From positions 46,540 to 110,539 of the forward strand of contig CANTFG010000303.1 in the NCBI GenBank assembly GCA_947652605.1: a DNA stretch of 64,000 bases. The letters are read 5' to 3'. The DNA comes from Elmis aenea (Eukaryota > Arthropoda > Insecta > Coleoptera > Elmidae). Positions within the stretch are counted from its first letter, which is position 1; each line of letters starts with the position of its first letter. The translations under genes were made by a program, and so were the position numbers. Below the pieces are notes generated by a model. The model was given only the letters and a program-made list of their open reading frames with translations. It was not told where the DNA came from and made no database searches. Below, piece by piece: positions 10,985-23,298 of this stretch.

Positions 10985-12870
10985 GGTAGCTGTTTCCACG
11001 GTCCAAAGGGAATCGAACCACTATTATTATTTTTGGCATTTTGACATAAATACTACACCTATGCAAAAATGTACTACAAAAGATCATCTACAACAAAAAA
11101 AAATGGAGGAACTATCTAAACAAACAATAAGAAAGAAGAGAATTACGACAAGACAAATACAATGAAAAATTAGATAAAGTCAAGTTGGCAGTGAGGGAAG
11201 CGAAGGAAAAATCATGGATAAAGTTTGGGCAAAACATGAAAGAGAATTTTAATGAGAATAAAATTTTTTTCTATTGCACGTTTAAGCAACTAAGATAGAA
11301 AAAAGAATACGGAATGAAAAACATAAAAGATAAAAATGGAAAAATAATTACGAATGAGAAAAAATAATGGAAAGGTGAAGACAATACTTTAAAGAGCTAG
11401 CGCAGATAGATGAAATATACAAAAAATACGAAGTAACAAATATAAAATGCAACAGAGTTTGTCGAGAGATAACGAAGATTATAATGGAGGAATTAGAAAA
11501 AGCTATGGAAAATTTAAAGATAAGAAAAGCAGTATCTAAAGATAGTATTATACCGAAAATGATTAAATACATGGAAGAATTAGAGAAAGAAGCACTAATG
11601 GTGCTACTGAACGAGGTAGTTAGATCAAGAAAAGTACCAAGGGACTGGAACACTAGAATTATCTTATCACTATACAAAAAAGGAGAAAAGAGGGATAGTT
11701 CCAACTATAGGGGAATAACATAATTGAGTGTACCTGGAAAAATACTGGCAAGAGTAATGGAAGGTAGACTAAAAGAAAAAAACACACACTAGAAGAATCC
11801 CAATATGGTTTTAGAGAAGAGGACGGAGTACACAAGACCCAGTTTTTATACTAAGTAAAAAAAATTAAAAGAGCCTAACCAAAAAAAAAGAAATACATTT
11901 ATGTTTAATAGACTTGGCAAAAGCATTCGATAGAATAAAAAAAACGTATGGAGGACGTCATAAAAGCGAAGTACGAAAAAACGGTAAATATTGTAAGAAC
12001 ACAAAATGAAGAATCGGAAGAGTTTGAAACAAAAGCGGTCTTAAAACAAAGATACGTGCTCAGTCCATTACTATTCGCAGTCGTTATAGATGGGGGTAAT
12101 TAAAGAAGTAAAACAAAAAATGAGAACATTTGACCTAGGTAACTGCAAAATGGAAAAAAAATTAGCTAATATTTGCACACGACATAGTCATAGTCGCGGA
12201 AACAAAAAAGAATCTACAACATAATCTAGAAATAATCAGTATTAAAGTAAACACAGATAAAACTAAAACTGTGATCGTTAGTTACAACAGAGAACAAAGG
12301 GCATAGCATCAATTTAGGTGGGTTTAGGTTGGAATTGGTAGATAGCTTTAAATATTTAGGAGTGATGATAGAAAAAATGAAAAATAGCGAAAAAGCAGGA
12401 AATGTGGGACAAATATATAACAGTTTAAAAACAACATTTTTTGGCCCCAAAACGAACAAAAGTGGAAGTGGTCAAAAAAGTTGTAACTCCAGCACTTTTA
12501 TACGGAAGTAAAACGTAGATACTCACAAACAAAGATAGAAATAGAATTAAAAATTGAACATATATAGAGAACAATTAAAGATGAAATCAGGTGGAACAAA
12601 AATACAAGAAAGACAGCTGGGATAGTTGGGTCACATTTATAGGATGGAAGAAGAAAGGTTAACCAGAAAAGCATATGAAGCAAGATCACTGGGAAAAAAC
12701 AAAAGAGGTAGACTGAGAAAAACTTGGCAAGACGAAGTCAAAAAGGCAGCAATAGATAAAAACACCAAATGGGAAGAGATAAAACATCTAGCATAAGACA
12801 GAAAAAGATGAATAAAAGTAAGCACAACACAACTCAACAGTCCTACACATGACAAGTGACTAAGGCCCAA
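10985..12870 (+). pseudogene. Decayed LINE with reverse transcriptase remnants
   Basis: Broken frames carry KSWIKFGQNMKENF near 11200, then a pre-RT and RT block at 11484-11723 containing RDWNTRIILSLYKKGEKRDS and NYRGIT. Around 11925 follows LIDLAKAFDR, around 12175 a degraded FAHDIV in place of FADD, and near 12640-12790 a C-terminal RMEEERLTRKAYEA and GRLRKTWQDEV. Many stops and shifts separate these. The C-terminal pattern resembles RTE/CR1-like families. Clearly dead and older than the other LINEs here. Confidence 0.75.
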
Positions 12871-13325
12871 TTGCACCACCCTTCCTTAAATGTGTCACTT
12901 TAGTAAGTGACACTTATATTAAGGTGTCACTTAAATTATGGAAACATTGCACCACCCAAACTTAGCAAAAAGGCTTTATACATGTGGCAACACAGCAAAA
13001 CTATACTGAGTAAGGTCACGTTGACTTGTCAAATACCGAAATTTTTTGAAAACTTAGCTAATATTATTTTAATAAACGTTTTATGATTATCAGAACTTCA
13101 ATTTATTTGATAGGAACATAAAGCAAAACGAATTTCACAAATAAAAAAAGGCTTACTCATTCAAGTAATCACAGGACAACTGTCAGTTTTTTAAGGGTTA
13201 AATGACACTTTAAGCGGCAGAATTCTATCGCTTAAATTTAAGGTACACTTTAGAGATAAGCAACACCTGTGCAATACAGTAAGCTTCAATTTACGATTTA
13301 AGTAACACCACAACTAGGCCTAAAT
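12864..13325. repeat. Possible decayed MITE
   Basis: It begins GGCCCAATTGCACCACC and holds several TTAAGTGACACTT-like inverted motifs and TTGCACCAC repeats. The right end near GTTACACCACAACTAGGCC-like sequence is only partly complementary to the left. No coding signal. Confidence 0.35.
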
Positions 13326-13625
13326 AAAATAACAAAATTAATTAGAAGTTAAAAATACTTTTTCCTACCTTTAACCTGTCCCTTATTCACTACCTATATT
13401 TCACGAATTAAGCAAAAAGCCAATTTCGCGAACTGGGCAAATTCTCTAATTCTGCATAACTGGAAAGTATCTATTTAGTTTTCTTTTATTCGATATCTTT
13501 GTCAAAAATTTCGCAGCTACAAACATTCAGAGTTCGGAGATGAACAGTAATATTGCAGTTTAGGTCCGTGATTATAAGTTATTTTACAAATATGTATTAA
13601 CAATAACACTACTTCTGTTTTCCAG

Positions 13626-13787
13626 ATATGGATAAATGGCCAATGGACAAGCGATTTTGAACATAGGTTACCTTTCTCTGATATTCAATATATAAAAATA
13701 TACGAACCAAAAATTGATAATCATACTGTAATCAGTCAGATTTCCTACAACACCACTTTCATAAATGAAAACAATATTACAAATCCG
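13626..13787 (+). CDS. Galectin gene 1 exon C: end of CRD1 and linker
   Basis: Acceptor TTTTCCAG, donor CCG/GTATAA, phase 0 at both ends, 162 nt. It starts IWINGQWTSDFEHRLPFSDI, matching the last strands of a galectin CRD, then IYEP and a linker rich in Asn and Thr with several N-x-T/S sites. If the protein is secreted these could be glycosylated. The gene 2 exon at 53660-53821 is also 162 nt and agrees at about 37 of 54 residues by eye. Confidence 0.87.
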
Positions 13788-13842
13788 GTATAAATCAATT
13801 AATTAGTGTGTTTAACGTGTTACTCAATGTAATTTGTTTTAG

Positions 13843-13931
13843 TATTTTCTGTATCACGGTGCACTTCCTGGCGGAAACATATATAATAAAATAATAAAAA
13901 TTAAGGGTATTGTTCCTACTGACACCAGAAT
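13843..13931 (+). CDS. Galectin gene 1 exon D: start of CRD2
   Basis: Only 55 bp of intron separates it from exon C. Acceptor TTGTTTTAG, donor AT/GTACGT, entry phase 0, exit phase 2, 89 nt. It reads YHGALPGGNIYNKIIKIKG, the LPGG start of a second CRD. The gene 2 equivalent at 53513-53601 has the same length and the same GTACGT donor. Confidence 0.87.
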
Positions 13932-15428
13932 GTACGTATTATTATCACCATATCTTAATATTTTTTTTACCTTAGGGTATCAATCTTTAGTGGATTAATG
14001 AGACTTTAATGCTAATGCAGTACTGTGTACCTATCTACAGGGTGTCCCAGCCAAGACGAATTATTCGATAGCTCTGTTATAAAGAATAATTTTTGACTTT
14101 TTTTTGGACAAAAGTTATTTGTAATCGTTTACTACATAACCTAAACTATTTTCAACTATACAGTGTTTTGTTTTTGCGCACCGACACAAAACATTGTTTT
14201 TTTTTTTAAATAAAACTACCTGTACATTTCATAATTTTTAGATGTAAATATAATTTTTCTTTCAAAAATATTTAAGGTTACTTATGTCTAAAATGAACCG
14301 TTTTTAAGTTATTAACGTTTTTTTGAAAATTTTGATAGATGCAGACACTCGGTCCATTTCGCTAAACTTTAAACGCATTAAGTCATTTTTTTTTAAATGG
14401 AACACGCTATATATTTTTACATCTTCTTGTAGAACATTTAATTAACTTCCAAAGTTATTAAGCATGTTTTATATCTAAACATAATATTTTTGGAGTTATT
14501 TCGTTTTTTTTTATGATTAATTGCGAGTATTTTACCTAAAATATCGGTAGTAACCTTTGAAAATTCAAAACAAATTGTATGAACTGTCAACGTATACAGG
14601 GTGTCCCAGTTAACTTGAACAGCATGGGGATCTCGTAAACGGTAAGAGATACAGAGTTGGTTAAATGGGTGAGAATGATCTATGATTTAAGAGCAACTAT
14701 TCCATGAAAAAAAAATCTCAAAAAAATTTTACAGTTTTTGCGCTATTCGTAAAAAACAAAAAAATGACGTTTTAGATTTTTGCTTATAACTTGCTTATTT
14801 AAAATCGTGCCCAAAATATTTTTCGACATTATTAGGACACTTTTTTGCGTAGAATTGAAATTAGTTAATAAATGTTATATATCTTCATTTGTTTCAGTTA
14901 TTTTAAATACGAGTCGTAGTTGGCTATGACACCATTAAAAAGAGATTTTTTTCTCGTTACATTGGTGTATGGGTTGTTGGGTTTATTTTTAAAAATAAGC
15001 AAGTTATAGCAATATTATTGTATTTGTTAAGTTTAATCAAAGTGGCCATTGGAAAACAAAACAAAACATCACATAAATAAACTAGCTGTACTTAATTAAA
15101 CACAAAAAAACCTAAATAATTTAAGATATTTTTCAAATTATATAATAATTTATGATTTTTCAATAACTGTTACTATTGACTCTAAATTATAACATGCGTT
15201 TAATGTGTAGCTCACTCTCCACGTGCAATACAAATTTGAGATCTGCACTTAATAGATAATGTTTTCCTAAGCATATTTCTTTTTATTTGATAAACTTTTG
15301 TTAAACTAGCCAATCTTAATTTTGTAATTGTGTTTAACTGTCTTTTTATAATAAGCTGTTTTTTTTTTTTTTTTTTTGTGGTTTATTGACACTACAACAG
15401 CTCAGGTTATTAGTGTCAGTTGCCTATA

Positions 15429-18400
15429 TTACATCTTGTTATAGTAGTACATTTTTATTTGTTTTAAAAAATCGATTGTTTTCTTTAGGTTCTCCTTTGT
15501 GTCCTTTAAAGCTGATCCAAAGGTACCCGCTATTAGCTGTATTTTCCTTTCATCCTCGTACTTTGGGCAGTCCATCAGGAGATGTTTGACTGTAAGGGGA
15601 AGCGCACAGTCTTCGCAAAGGTCCGGGTTCGTTCCATTTAGTAGATGTGTATGTGTTAGCCTTGTATGTCCCATTCTTAGTCGAGTGATTATTGTTTCGT
15701 CCTTTCGGTTGAAGTATTTTATTCTCTTTTCGGTATTTTCTTTTATTTCTCTTAGTTTGTTGTTTTCAGTGTTATACCAGTCCGTATTTCACGAGAGCTT
15801 GGTTTTGATTTTAATGATTGATGTAATGTCTGAAGCTGGTATGGGGATGTTTTCTATATCTTCTTTTGTTGTTGCTTTTTTAGCCTCTTGGTCTGCTTGT
15901 TCATTTCCTATGATTCCCATATGGGCAGGGACCCACATGATAGTTATATCGATGTTGGAGTTTAAAATTTGATGGATATTCTCCTGGGTCTTTTGAATGA
16001 TTCTGCTACTTGTGTATATTGTCTGTATGTTTTTGATCGTGTTTAGAGAGTCCGTTAGGATGATGTACTTTTTGCCGCCTCTTTCTTTTATTTTCTCCGT
16101 TGCTTTTAGGATGGCAAAGCTTTCGGCTGTGTTATTACTTGTTAGAGGTGGTAGGTGATATGTGTAGCTGGTTTTGTCGAATATTATGGCTGCTCCTGTG
16201 TTTTTATTTATTTTTGAGCCATCCGTATATATTTTTGTTAAGTTTTGGTACTGTGTTATTAATTTATTGAACTCGTGAATGTATATGGTTGGATGGGTAT
16301 TTTCTCTATTTAAATAAGCTAGTTTTAAATTTATTTTGGGTTTTCTTATTGTCCATGGTGGAATGTTGTACGTGTAGTTCTGTTCAATTTGTGGTGGTAA
16401 TTGTATGTTTAGTTTATCTAGGTCATTGCAGATTTTCTTTTGTAGTGGGGTTGAGTTTTGTGGGGCGTAGGTAGGGGTATTTTGGAATATATTGGGATAG
16501 GCATTGTTATTTGGATTTTTGGCTACATTTGTCACATATTTAAGTAAAAGTTGGGATCTTCTATATTTTAACGGTAGTTGACCAGGACTCAGCTAGCAGG
16601 CTGTCTATGGGGCTGGTTCGAAAGGCCCCAGTAGCGCGGTGTTTTGCGTTGGTTCAATTATTTTGATAATGGACTTCTTTGCAGTGCTGTAGATTATACT
16701 ACCGTAGTCTATTTTTGATCTTATGAGGGCTTGGTATATTTTAATGATTGTTTCGCTGTCTGCTCCCCATGTCTGATGTCCTAACATTTTTAATATATTT
16801 AGACGTTGTTGGCAATCCTTTTTTAGCTGTTGTATATGTGGTCTCCATGTCATTTTTTTGTCAATTACCATACCAAAAAACCTAATTTCGTTGACAAAGT
16901 CTATTGGCGAATCGTTTAATAAGAGTATGAGGTTGTGTGTATTTAGGGGTGTACGGTAAAAATGCATTGCTTTTGTTTTTGTTTCGGAGAATTGAAAACC
17001 TGTTACGTTACTCCATTCTGTCAGATTATTTAAGGTTTGTTGGATTTTTTGTTTTACAGCGTTCATGTTTTTGTTTCTGCAGTATATTACGAAATCATCC
17101 GCGAATATGCATGATTTGGTTTGGTTGGTGGTGTGGGATGGTAGTTTGTTAATGGCTAAAAGGAATAGGGTAACACTTAGGATTTCCCCTTGGGGAATGC
17201 CGTTTTGTTGGGGAAGTTCTTTTGATAGGCAATTGTTTACTTTAATTTTGAATTTCCTGTCGTAGAGAAAGTTTTTAGTATATTATAGTATGTGGCCGTC
17301 CAGTTTAATATCTTTCATTGTTGTTAGTATTTGGTGCTTCCATGTCATATCATATGCTTTTTGTAGGTCGAAGAACACAACTATTAGATGCTCTTTCTCT
17401 TTGAAGCTGCTTTGTATTTCCCCTTCTAGGGTTACAAGATGGTCCATAGTGGATCTGGATTTTCGAAAACCAGCTTGAGTGTCTGAAAGGATGTTTTGAT
17501 GTTCCAGATACCACATCAGCCGCTTTGTTACTATTTTTTGGAGAAGTTTACTAAGCACATTCTACATGGCTATGGGGCGGTAGTTATTTGGGTTTGTTTT
17601 GTCCTTGTTGGGTTTAAGTATTGGTACTGTAATCACTTCTTTCCATGCCATAGGGTAAACGCCTTTTATCCAAATTAAGTTAAACATTGCGAGTATATAT
17701 TTGAGTGTTTCCTGGGGTAGGTGGTTTATTAGTTCTGTTGGTATACCGTCTGGTCCTGCAGATTTATTTTCTTTCATTTCTTTGATGGCATATTCTAGTT
17801 CTAGGATATTGAACGGTTTATTGATTTCAATATCTGTGTCTGTAATTATTATTGTTTGTTCTTCTTGTTCGTGTTTATATTTCAGGAATTTTTCTGTGTA
17901 GTTTGCATCGCTGGAGTTGTATGCAAAGGTATCTGCCATGGCGTCTGCTATGCTTTGGGGGTTGGTGAGAGTTTGATTGGTCGTGATTATAGTTGAAATC
18001 TGCGGTAGTCTTTTGCAGCTGCCTTGTATTCGACGAATTTTTTCCCATACTTGTTGTGGGGGTGTACTAGAGGTTAATGTTGTAGTGTAGTCCTGCCATG
18101 ATTTCTTTTTACTCTCTAAGATAGCTCTACGAGATATGGCTCTGCATTTCTTGAGTTGAATTAGATTTTCCGCTGTTTGATTGCGTCTATATTTGTATAA
18201 TGCCTTTTTTTGTTCCGTAGTAGCTTTATGGCATTTCTCATTCCACCAAGGTGTGTTTCTTTTTCTCGTTGTTTTTTTTGTTATCCCAATAGCAACGTGT
18301 GCTGCCTTATTTATAGTATTTATAAGGCTTCTTAGGGTTTTATCGATATTTGAGTTTGCTTCTATGTGAGATTTGTTTAGTTTTGCCAGTGTAGAAATAG

Positions 18401-19121
18401 GGCCCAATTGGCTTTTCTCAGATTCCATTATGTTAAGATATTTGTAGTAGTAAATTCTTCAGGAAGTGTAACCATGATTGGGAAATGGTCGCTGCCATAT
18501 AGGTTTTGTAGTGTCTCCCATGTTAGGTGCCACTGTCGCATTACACATCGATAGGTCAATATTTGAGAACCCGCCTGACGCCGAGCAGAAATGAGTGGGT
18601 CGGTCAGCATTGAGTAGTATTATGTCGTCATCTAGGATTTTTTCTATAACTCTTCCTCTGCTGTTGGTATAGTCCGATCCCCATATTACATTGTGGCTGT
18701 TAAAGTCTCCCAGTATTAAATACGGAGGGGGTAATTGGTCAATGAGTTCTTTCAATTCTTTGTACGTTAAGTTTTTATTAGGGGGAATGTAGATGCAACA
18801 AATTGTTGTTTTTTGGGTCGTTGGTAGTAATGTTGAAATGGCTATTGCTTCTAGTTGTGTGTTTAGATTTATTGTATCCGTATGTAATTTGCTATTTGTT
18901 AAAATGGCGACGCCTCCACTAGCGTTTCCCCCACAACCTCTGTCTTTCCTGTAGCAGACGTGAATCGGTAGACTGAAGGGTTTGTTAATTTTTAGTCTTG
19001 TTTCTTGTATGCATACTACAGACGGTCTATGTTCCGCTATGACCATTTGCAATTCCCCTCGGTGAGCTTGTATACCGTTGCAGTTCCATTGTATTATTGA
19101 GAATTTATTGTCAGTATTCAT
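15429..19121 (-). pseudogene. LINE ORF2: endonuclease, reverse transcriptase, RNase H (broken)
   Basis: The N-terminal part from 19121 reads SIIQWNCNGI, QETRL and LILGDFNSHN, the APE endonuclease marks. RT follows: AGPDGIPTELI near 17760, AGFRKSRSTMDH near 17470, FFDLQKAYDMTW near 17370 and FADDFVIYC near 17100. RNase H lies at 15789-16535 with YTDGSK, NNTAESFA and WVPAHMGIIGNEQAD. The end near 15600 carries CEDCALPLTVKHLLMDC. Lesions: frameshifts near 18520 and 18430, in-frame stops near 17560 and 17283, and a shift between RT and RNase H near 16600. ORF2 starts 29 nt after ORF1 stops. Confidence 0.85.
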
Positions 19122-19150
19122 TTTGCTTGGTTTATTTAAAAAAGAGATTT

Positions 19151-20176
19151 CTAGTAAAAAGATCTTTCTGACCCTACATTTTGGTCTGATATCGGGCTTT
19201 CGATAGACGGTATGTGGAAGTCACTCTCCTTGCCAGGCTCTGATTCGTCCGATTCACCACCCTCTTGCACGTAAATTTTTGGGGTATTGCCTTTTATTTT
19301 TTCTTGTGAGTTTTTCCTTTTTTTCCCTTTGTTTTCCTTGTCAGTGGTATCAGTGACGTTTAGGTTTTTGGTTGTTGTAACATCATTGAACTGTGCCTTG
19401 TTTGTTTTAGTTGTTTTAGGATCGTTGGTGTCTACTATATTAGTAGAACTTTTCTCTATGATGCTCTCAGCCTCCTCCCTCTCTACATTGTTGCTGAGTA
19501 ATTTGCTGAGATATGTGGGTTTATTGGACTGGTTCGTTTGTAAAATTTGGTGGTAACTCTTTTCAAGTGCTGATAAGGCCGAACGTGTCTCTCTGTTTCG
19601 TGTTGGTGTATACGACGGACATTCTCCGAGTAGATGATCTAGGCTGCTGCATATATTGCATGTTTTTTTCTGTCCGTTGTAGGTGACCCAGGTTTTTCTT
19701 CCAAAAATCGTTACGTAAGACGGAATAGATTGATTGAGTTTCATTCTTATTTGCCTGATGCCGTTTGGTATTGGAAATTTTAGGTGTTTACCCCATGTCT
19801 CATTTTTTATGTTAAGTACTTGTCCATACACTTGCATTGCTCTACTAATTTCATCGTTCGGCATGTGTATAGGTATGCCATGTACTCTAACTAGGGTCTC
19901 GGCATCTTCATTTATTAGCCGAACTAAGTATGTTTCGCCGTTTTTGTGTCTAAAATTAGTGCTATCACCATGTTCATCTAAGATTTCGTCGATTTTTGAT
20001 TGTTGCTTAAATTTTATATAGACTTTATAGCCAATGATTTCAATGGCCTCTAAATGTTCTACATCGAGATTAAATTGTTCAAACAAGAAATTGTGTATAT
20101 CTACTGCTGTTATTTTATCTTTTATTTCTCCAAGGTTAAGAGTCAAAGTTCTTCTTCGCCTGTTATACGGCTCCAT
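19151..20176 (-). CDS. LINE ORF1: gag-like nucleic-acid-binding protein
   Basis: An intact 341-residue frame from the ATG at 20176. The first half has RNA-binding features (VYIKFKQQSKIDEIL, VRVHGIPIHMPNDEI), followed by a zinc knuckle CNICSSLDHLLGEC and a lysine- and acid-rich tail. ORF1 proteins of I-type elements coat the element RNA. It is uninterrupted although ORF2 is not. No host function is implied. Confidence 0.8.
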   Translation of the reverse strand: MEPYNRRRRTLTLNLGEIKDKITAVDIHNFLFEQFNLDVEHLEAIEIIGYKVYIKFKQQSKIDEILDEHGDSTNFRHKNGETYLVRLINEDAETLVRVHGIPIHMPNDEISRAMQVYGQVLNIKNETWGKHLKFPIPNGIRQIRMKLNQSIPSYVTIFGRKTWVTYNGQKKTCNICSSLDHLLGECPSYTPTRNRETRSALSALEKSYHQILQTNQSNKPTYLSKLLSNNVEREEAESIIEKSSTNIVDTNDPKTTKTNKAQFNDVTTTKNLNVTDTTDKENKGKKRKNSQEKIKGNTPKIYVQEGGESDESEPGKESDFHIPSIESPISDQNVGSERSFY

Positions 20177-21304
20177 TATCGCATATACTTTGTTGATTTT
20201 ATTGTCACGGTGGATTTATATAAATACTTTCAAAATAATTGTCACTTACCGTTAGGTAAGTTGTAATCAATGATTTTAGCTGTAACCACATGCATCCACT
20301 CACTGTGACAACCAGATCAGTACTCCATTAGCTGTTTTAAGAACATTTCATCAAACAAAAAGTAATATGCTTAGAAAACATTGTTATCTACAAAGTGCAG
20401 ATCTCAAATTTGCATTGCCCATGGAGGGTGGGCTACCCTTTGAACGCATGTTATAATTTAGATTCAATAGTAACAGTTATTGAAAAATCATAAATTATTA
20501 TATAATTTGAAAAATATCTTCAATTATTTAGGTTTCTTTGTGTTTAATTAAGTACAGCTAGTTTATTTATGTGATGTTTTGTTTTGTTTTCCAATGGCCA
20601 CTTTGATTAAACTTAACAAATACAATAATATTGCTATAACTTGCTTATTTTTAAAAATAAACCCAACAACCAATACATCAATCAAACGAGAAAAAAAAAT
20701 CTCTTTTTAATGGTGTCATAGCCAACTACGACTCGTATTTAAAATAAGAAAGTTGATGTTAAAATAACTGAAACAAATGAAGATAGGTAAAATTTATTAA
20801 CTATTTCAATTCTACGCAAAAAAGGGTCCTAATAATGTCGAAAAATATTTTGAGTACAATTCAAATAAGCAAGTTATAAGCAAAAATCTAAAACGTCATT
20901 TTTTTGTTTTTTACGAATAGCGCAAAAACTGTAAAGTTTTTTCAAGATTTTTTTTCATGGAATAGTTGCTCTTAAATCATAGATCATTCTCACCCATTTA
21001 ACCAACTCTGTATCTCTTACCGTTTACGAGTTCCCCATGCTGTTCAAGTTAACTGGGACACCCTGTATAGTTTTATTCAATTTATCTATACTATCGTCAC
21101 CTAAATAATAATAAAACAAAAGTGTTTTAAGTTAAACAGTTTATAATTTATCAAAATACCTTGCAAATGATATGTATTGACCTAATGTACAGAAATAGTC
21201 TGCTAGTAGCTAAAGTTTAAACAACCACCTATCTTGACTTAAGACTTAAGAGATCCTAATGTAACAGCACTTGAAATATTGAAGCAATATATTAATCTAC
21301 TAGT

Positions 21305-21699
21305 CAGTGGCGTACGCAAGGGAGGGCATTAGGGGATAAATCCCCCCCGAAAGTTTGAAAAGAACTAAAATTATAATTACCGTATTCCATAATTGCGCGA
21401 CAGACTGCCTTTCCATACATATAAAATATATTATGTTTGTACATTTCACTCATAAATGCTATTTTTGGGTACGTTTGCCCTTGGAAATTAAAAAAAAATT
21501 GCCTATGGCGATGTTACTCGGGGGGGCTGCTGCCCCCCTGGACCCCCCACAGCTCTGACTTACGACTCACTTTTTGTGTCTAGCCGCTATAAATCATTTT
21601 CTAATTGAACCATTACTATGCCCTGTTTGAAATTATTCAGTATTATTTTTGCAAATTAAAACAATATCCCCCCGAAATATTTTTCTGCGTACGCCACTG
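21305..21699. mobile_element. hAT MITE with perfect 8-bp duplication
   Basis: Ends CAGTGGCGTACGCAAG and CTGCGTACGCCACTG are mirrored. CTACTAGT stands on both sides (21297-21304 and 21700-21707). 395 bp, non-coding, G/C runs near both ends. It lies in the loop of the outer palindromic MITE. Confidence 0.88.
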
Positions 21700-22018
21700 C
21701 TACTAGTGTTTAACTTAATAAAAATACTATGTAAAAAGTAAAACATAGATTACGTTTTTTTAAATATATTACAGTAATAGATGGTTAACACATTAAGAAA
21801 ACAATGCCATTATACTAATATTACCAAAACTGAATTTAACAGAATTAAACAACATGAAAAATGTTATCCTGATGAACTTGAAGAAGAAAATTTCTGTCTG
21901 CTGTTTTTTCATAACAATAAAATTGCGAACTATAAAGGATTACGAAAACAAACAAAAATTAAAACGAAATATTAACTAAAAAATAATAACAAAAGCTAGA
22001 AGTCAAGATAGGTGGTTG

Positions 22019-22995
22019 TGTAACGTCTTAAAACACGTGTACAATATTTATTATTCAAATTATGACTTGGACGTGACAACGTCGTTTCTTCAAATTAAAT
22101 TTATGAATTAAACGTGGCAACGCCGCTTTGTAAACTTCTCAGCGGAAACGCGTGTTTGAAAATGACAGTTTCCCGGTGGCTGTGGATGCTTACAGACCAC
22201 GGGCTAGGGAAAAGGTGATTTGCTACATGCCATGAGGTTGTAAAAGAAAGCCAGTTTGATCATCGGCCATTAAGTTTTTCTCTTGTAATTAATTACGGTG
22301 GATGTACCAGTAATTAAGGTAGTTAGATGTTTATAGAGTTATTTGTGTGATAAATGCAATTGTGGATTTAGCGTATGTGACTGAACACCTATTACGTGTA
22401 CGGCGAAGTGCGGCGTGGTCATAACCGCCAGTGAGAAATGTGTTAATTGAATCCACCACACGTGTTGAAGCATCATCGTACAAGTACGGGGACGTACCCT
22501 GCTTTTTGTGTAACAACCAAGTAATTCTAACAGACCGGCGAAGTGCCGCAGGCGTAAGTGCGTCAATCACCGAATTTCCGAGCACGCAAAGGTGGCGTGT
22601 GCTCGGACCGCATCCCGAGGCACAGCTCCTGCTCATCGGGACCGCATCAGCGTACACCAACGAAGAGGAGGTACCCAACAATTTTAAGGCCTAGTATTAC
22701 AATCTTTTCAGTGTTTCAAACTTTTCAATTTGTTTCAGATAATTTTTCTTGCCATGGCAATGTCATTAAAACGGCTTAGTGGTTAATATCTTTTTATGTT
22801 TAGATGTTTTGTGTATATAATTGTACATAGGTTGTAAATATAACTCAATATTCACGTTCTCCTTGTTTAGTTATTTGTTAGGGAGTATTAATCAAATAAC
22901 TTGGCGCCCTAATTGATTTGTTTTTGAAGCCAATATTTTTAGAACCCATGGCCTTTGCCTCCGACGTAGGGCACGGCGAGGCTAAGAAGTTTACA
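22019..22995 (+). repeat. 5' LTR (977 bp)
   Basis: Starts TGTAACG and ends TTTACA. A TATA-like TGTATATAATTG lies near 22812. The small open frames inside are repeated in the 3' LTR and are not taken as genes. Confidence 0.9.
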
Positions 22996-22997
22996 CA

Positions 22998-23015
22998 TGG
23001 CGCCCAACGTGGGGC
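22998..23015 (+). promoter_or_regulatory. Primer-binding site, tRNA-Lys type
   Basis: TGGCGCCCAACGTGGGGC begins two bases after the 5' LTR. TGGCGCCCAACG is complementary to the 3' end of an insect tRNA-Lys; one later base appears mismatched. It is the start point of minus-strand DNA synthesis. Confidence 0.8.
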
Positions 23016-23298
23016 TCCTTTTGTTTTTTTGCTTTGTCATTGTTTTGGGCTGAATTTATTTGGGATTAAATTTAGGCTGTTTTGGTTGCCTAAGCATCAG
23101 GCAATTTAATTTCAAATTTAACGTGATTGTGATAGCACCGGTTAGATTTGGGTGGTAGTTGAGAGTTCCTTTCAAATTTCTGATATCAGATTTCCGGGCT
23201 TAGTACCTGTTATGTTTTATCGGTTTTATCGCCGTGCTGACTGACATCCATTGTTGTCATTTGATTCTTATTTACTTGCTTACGTTTGTTTATTCAGC

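Larger units (their letters stand above)
15359..20329 (-). mobile_element. Full-length I-clade non-LTR retrotransposon, inactive
   Basis: It runs on the minus strand from a 5' UTR of about 150 nt at 20329 through ORF1 and ORF2 to an A tail (T run at 15359-15377). The likely target duplication is AGCTGTTTT at 15354 onward and 20330-20338. Domain order is CCHC gag-like ORF1, APE endonuclease, RT, RNase H and a C-terminal Cys/His motif. RNase H downstream of RT is characteristic of I and allied clades. Several stops and frameshifts in ORF2 show it is dead. Confidence 0.85.
14597..21065. mobile_element. Inner palindromic MITE interrupted by a LINE
   Basis: Mirrored ends CAGGGTGTCCCAGTTAAC and GTTAACTGGGACACCCTG are flanked by TA. 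Arms match over about 750 bp each side (for example GATCTCGTAAACGGTAAGAG against its reverse near 21015). The matching arm of the outer MITE shows the uninterrupted site. The centre received the LINE at 15359-20329. Confidence 0.82.

Noticed and set aside
22331..22779. Open frames of 73-116 codons in the LTR
   Set aside because: They recur unchanged in the other LTR, overlap on both strands and show no domain.
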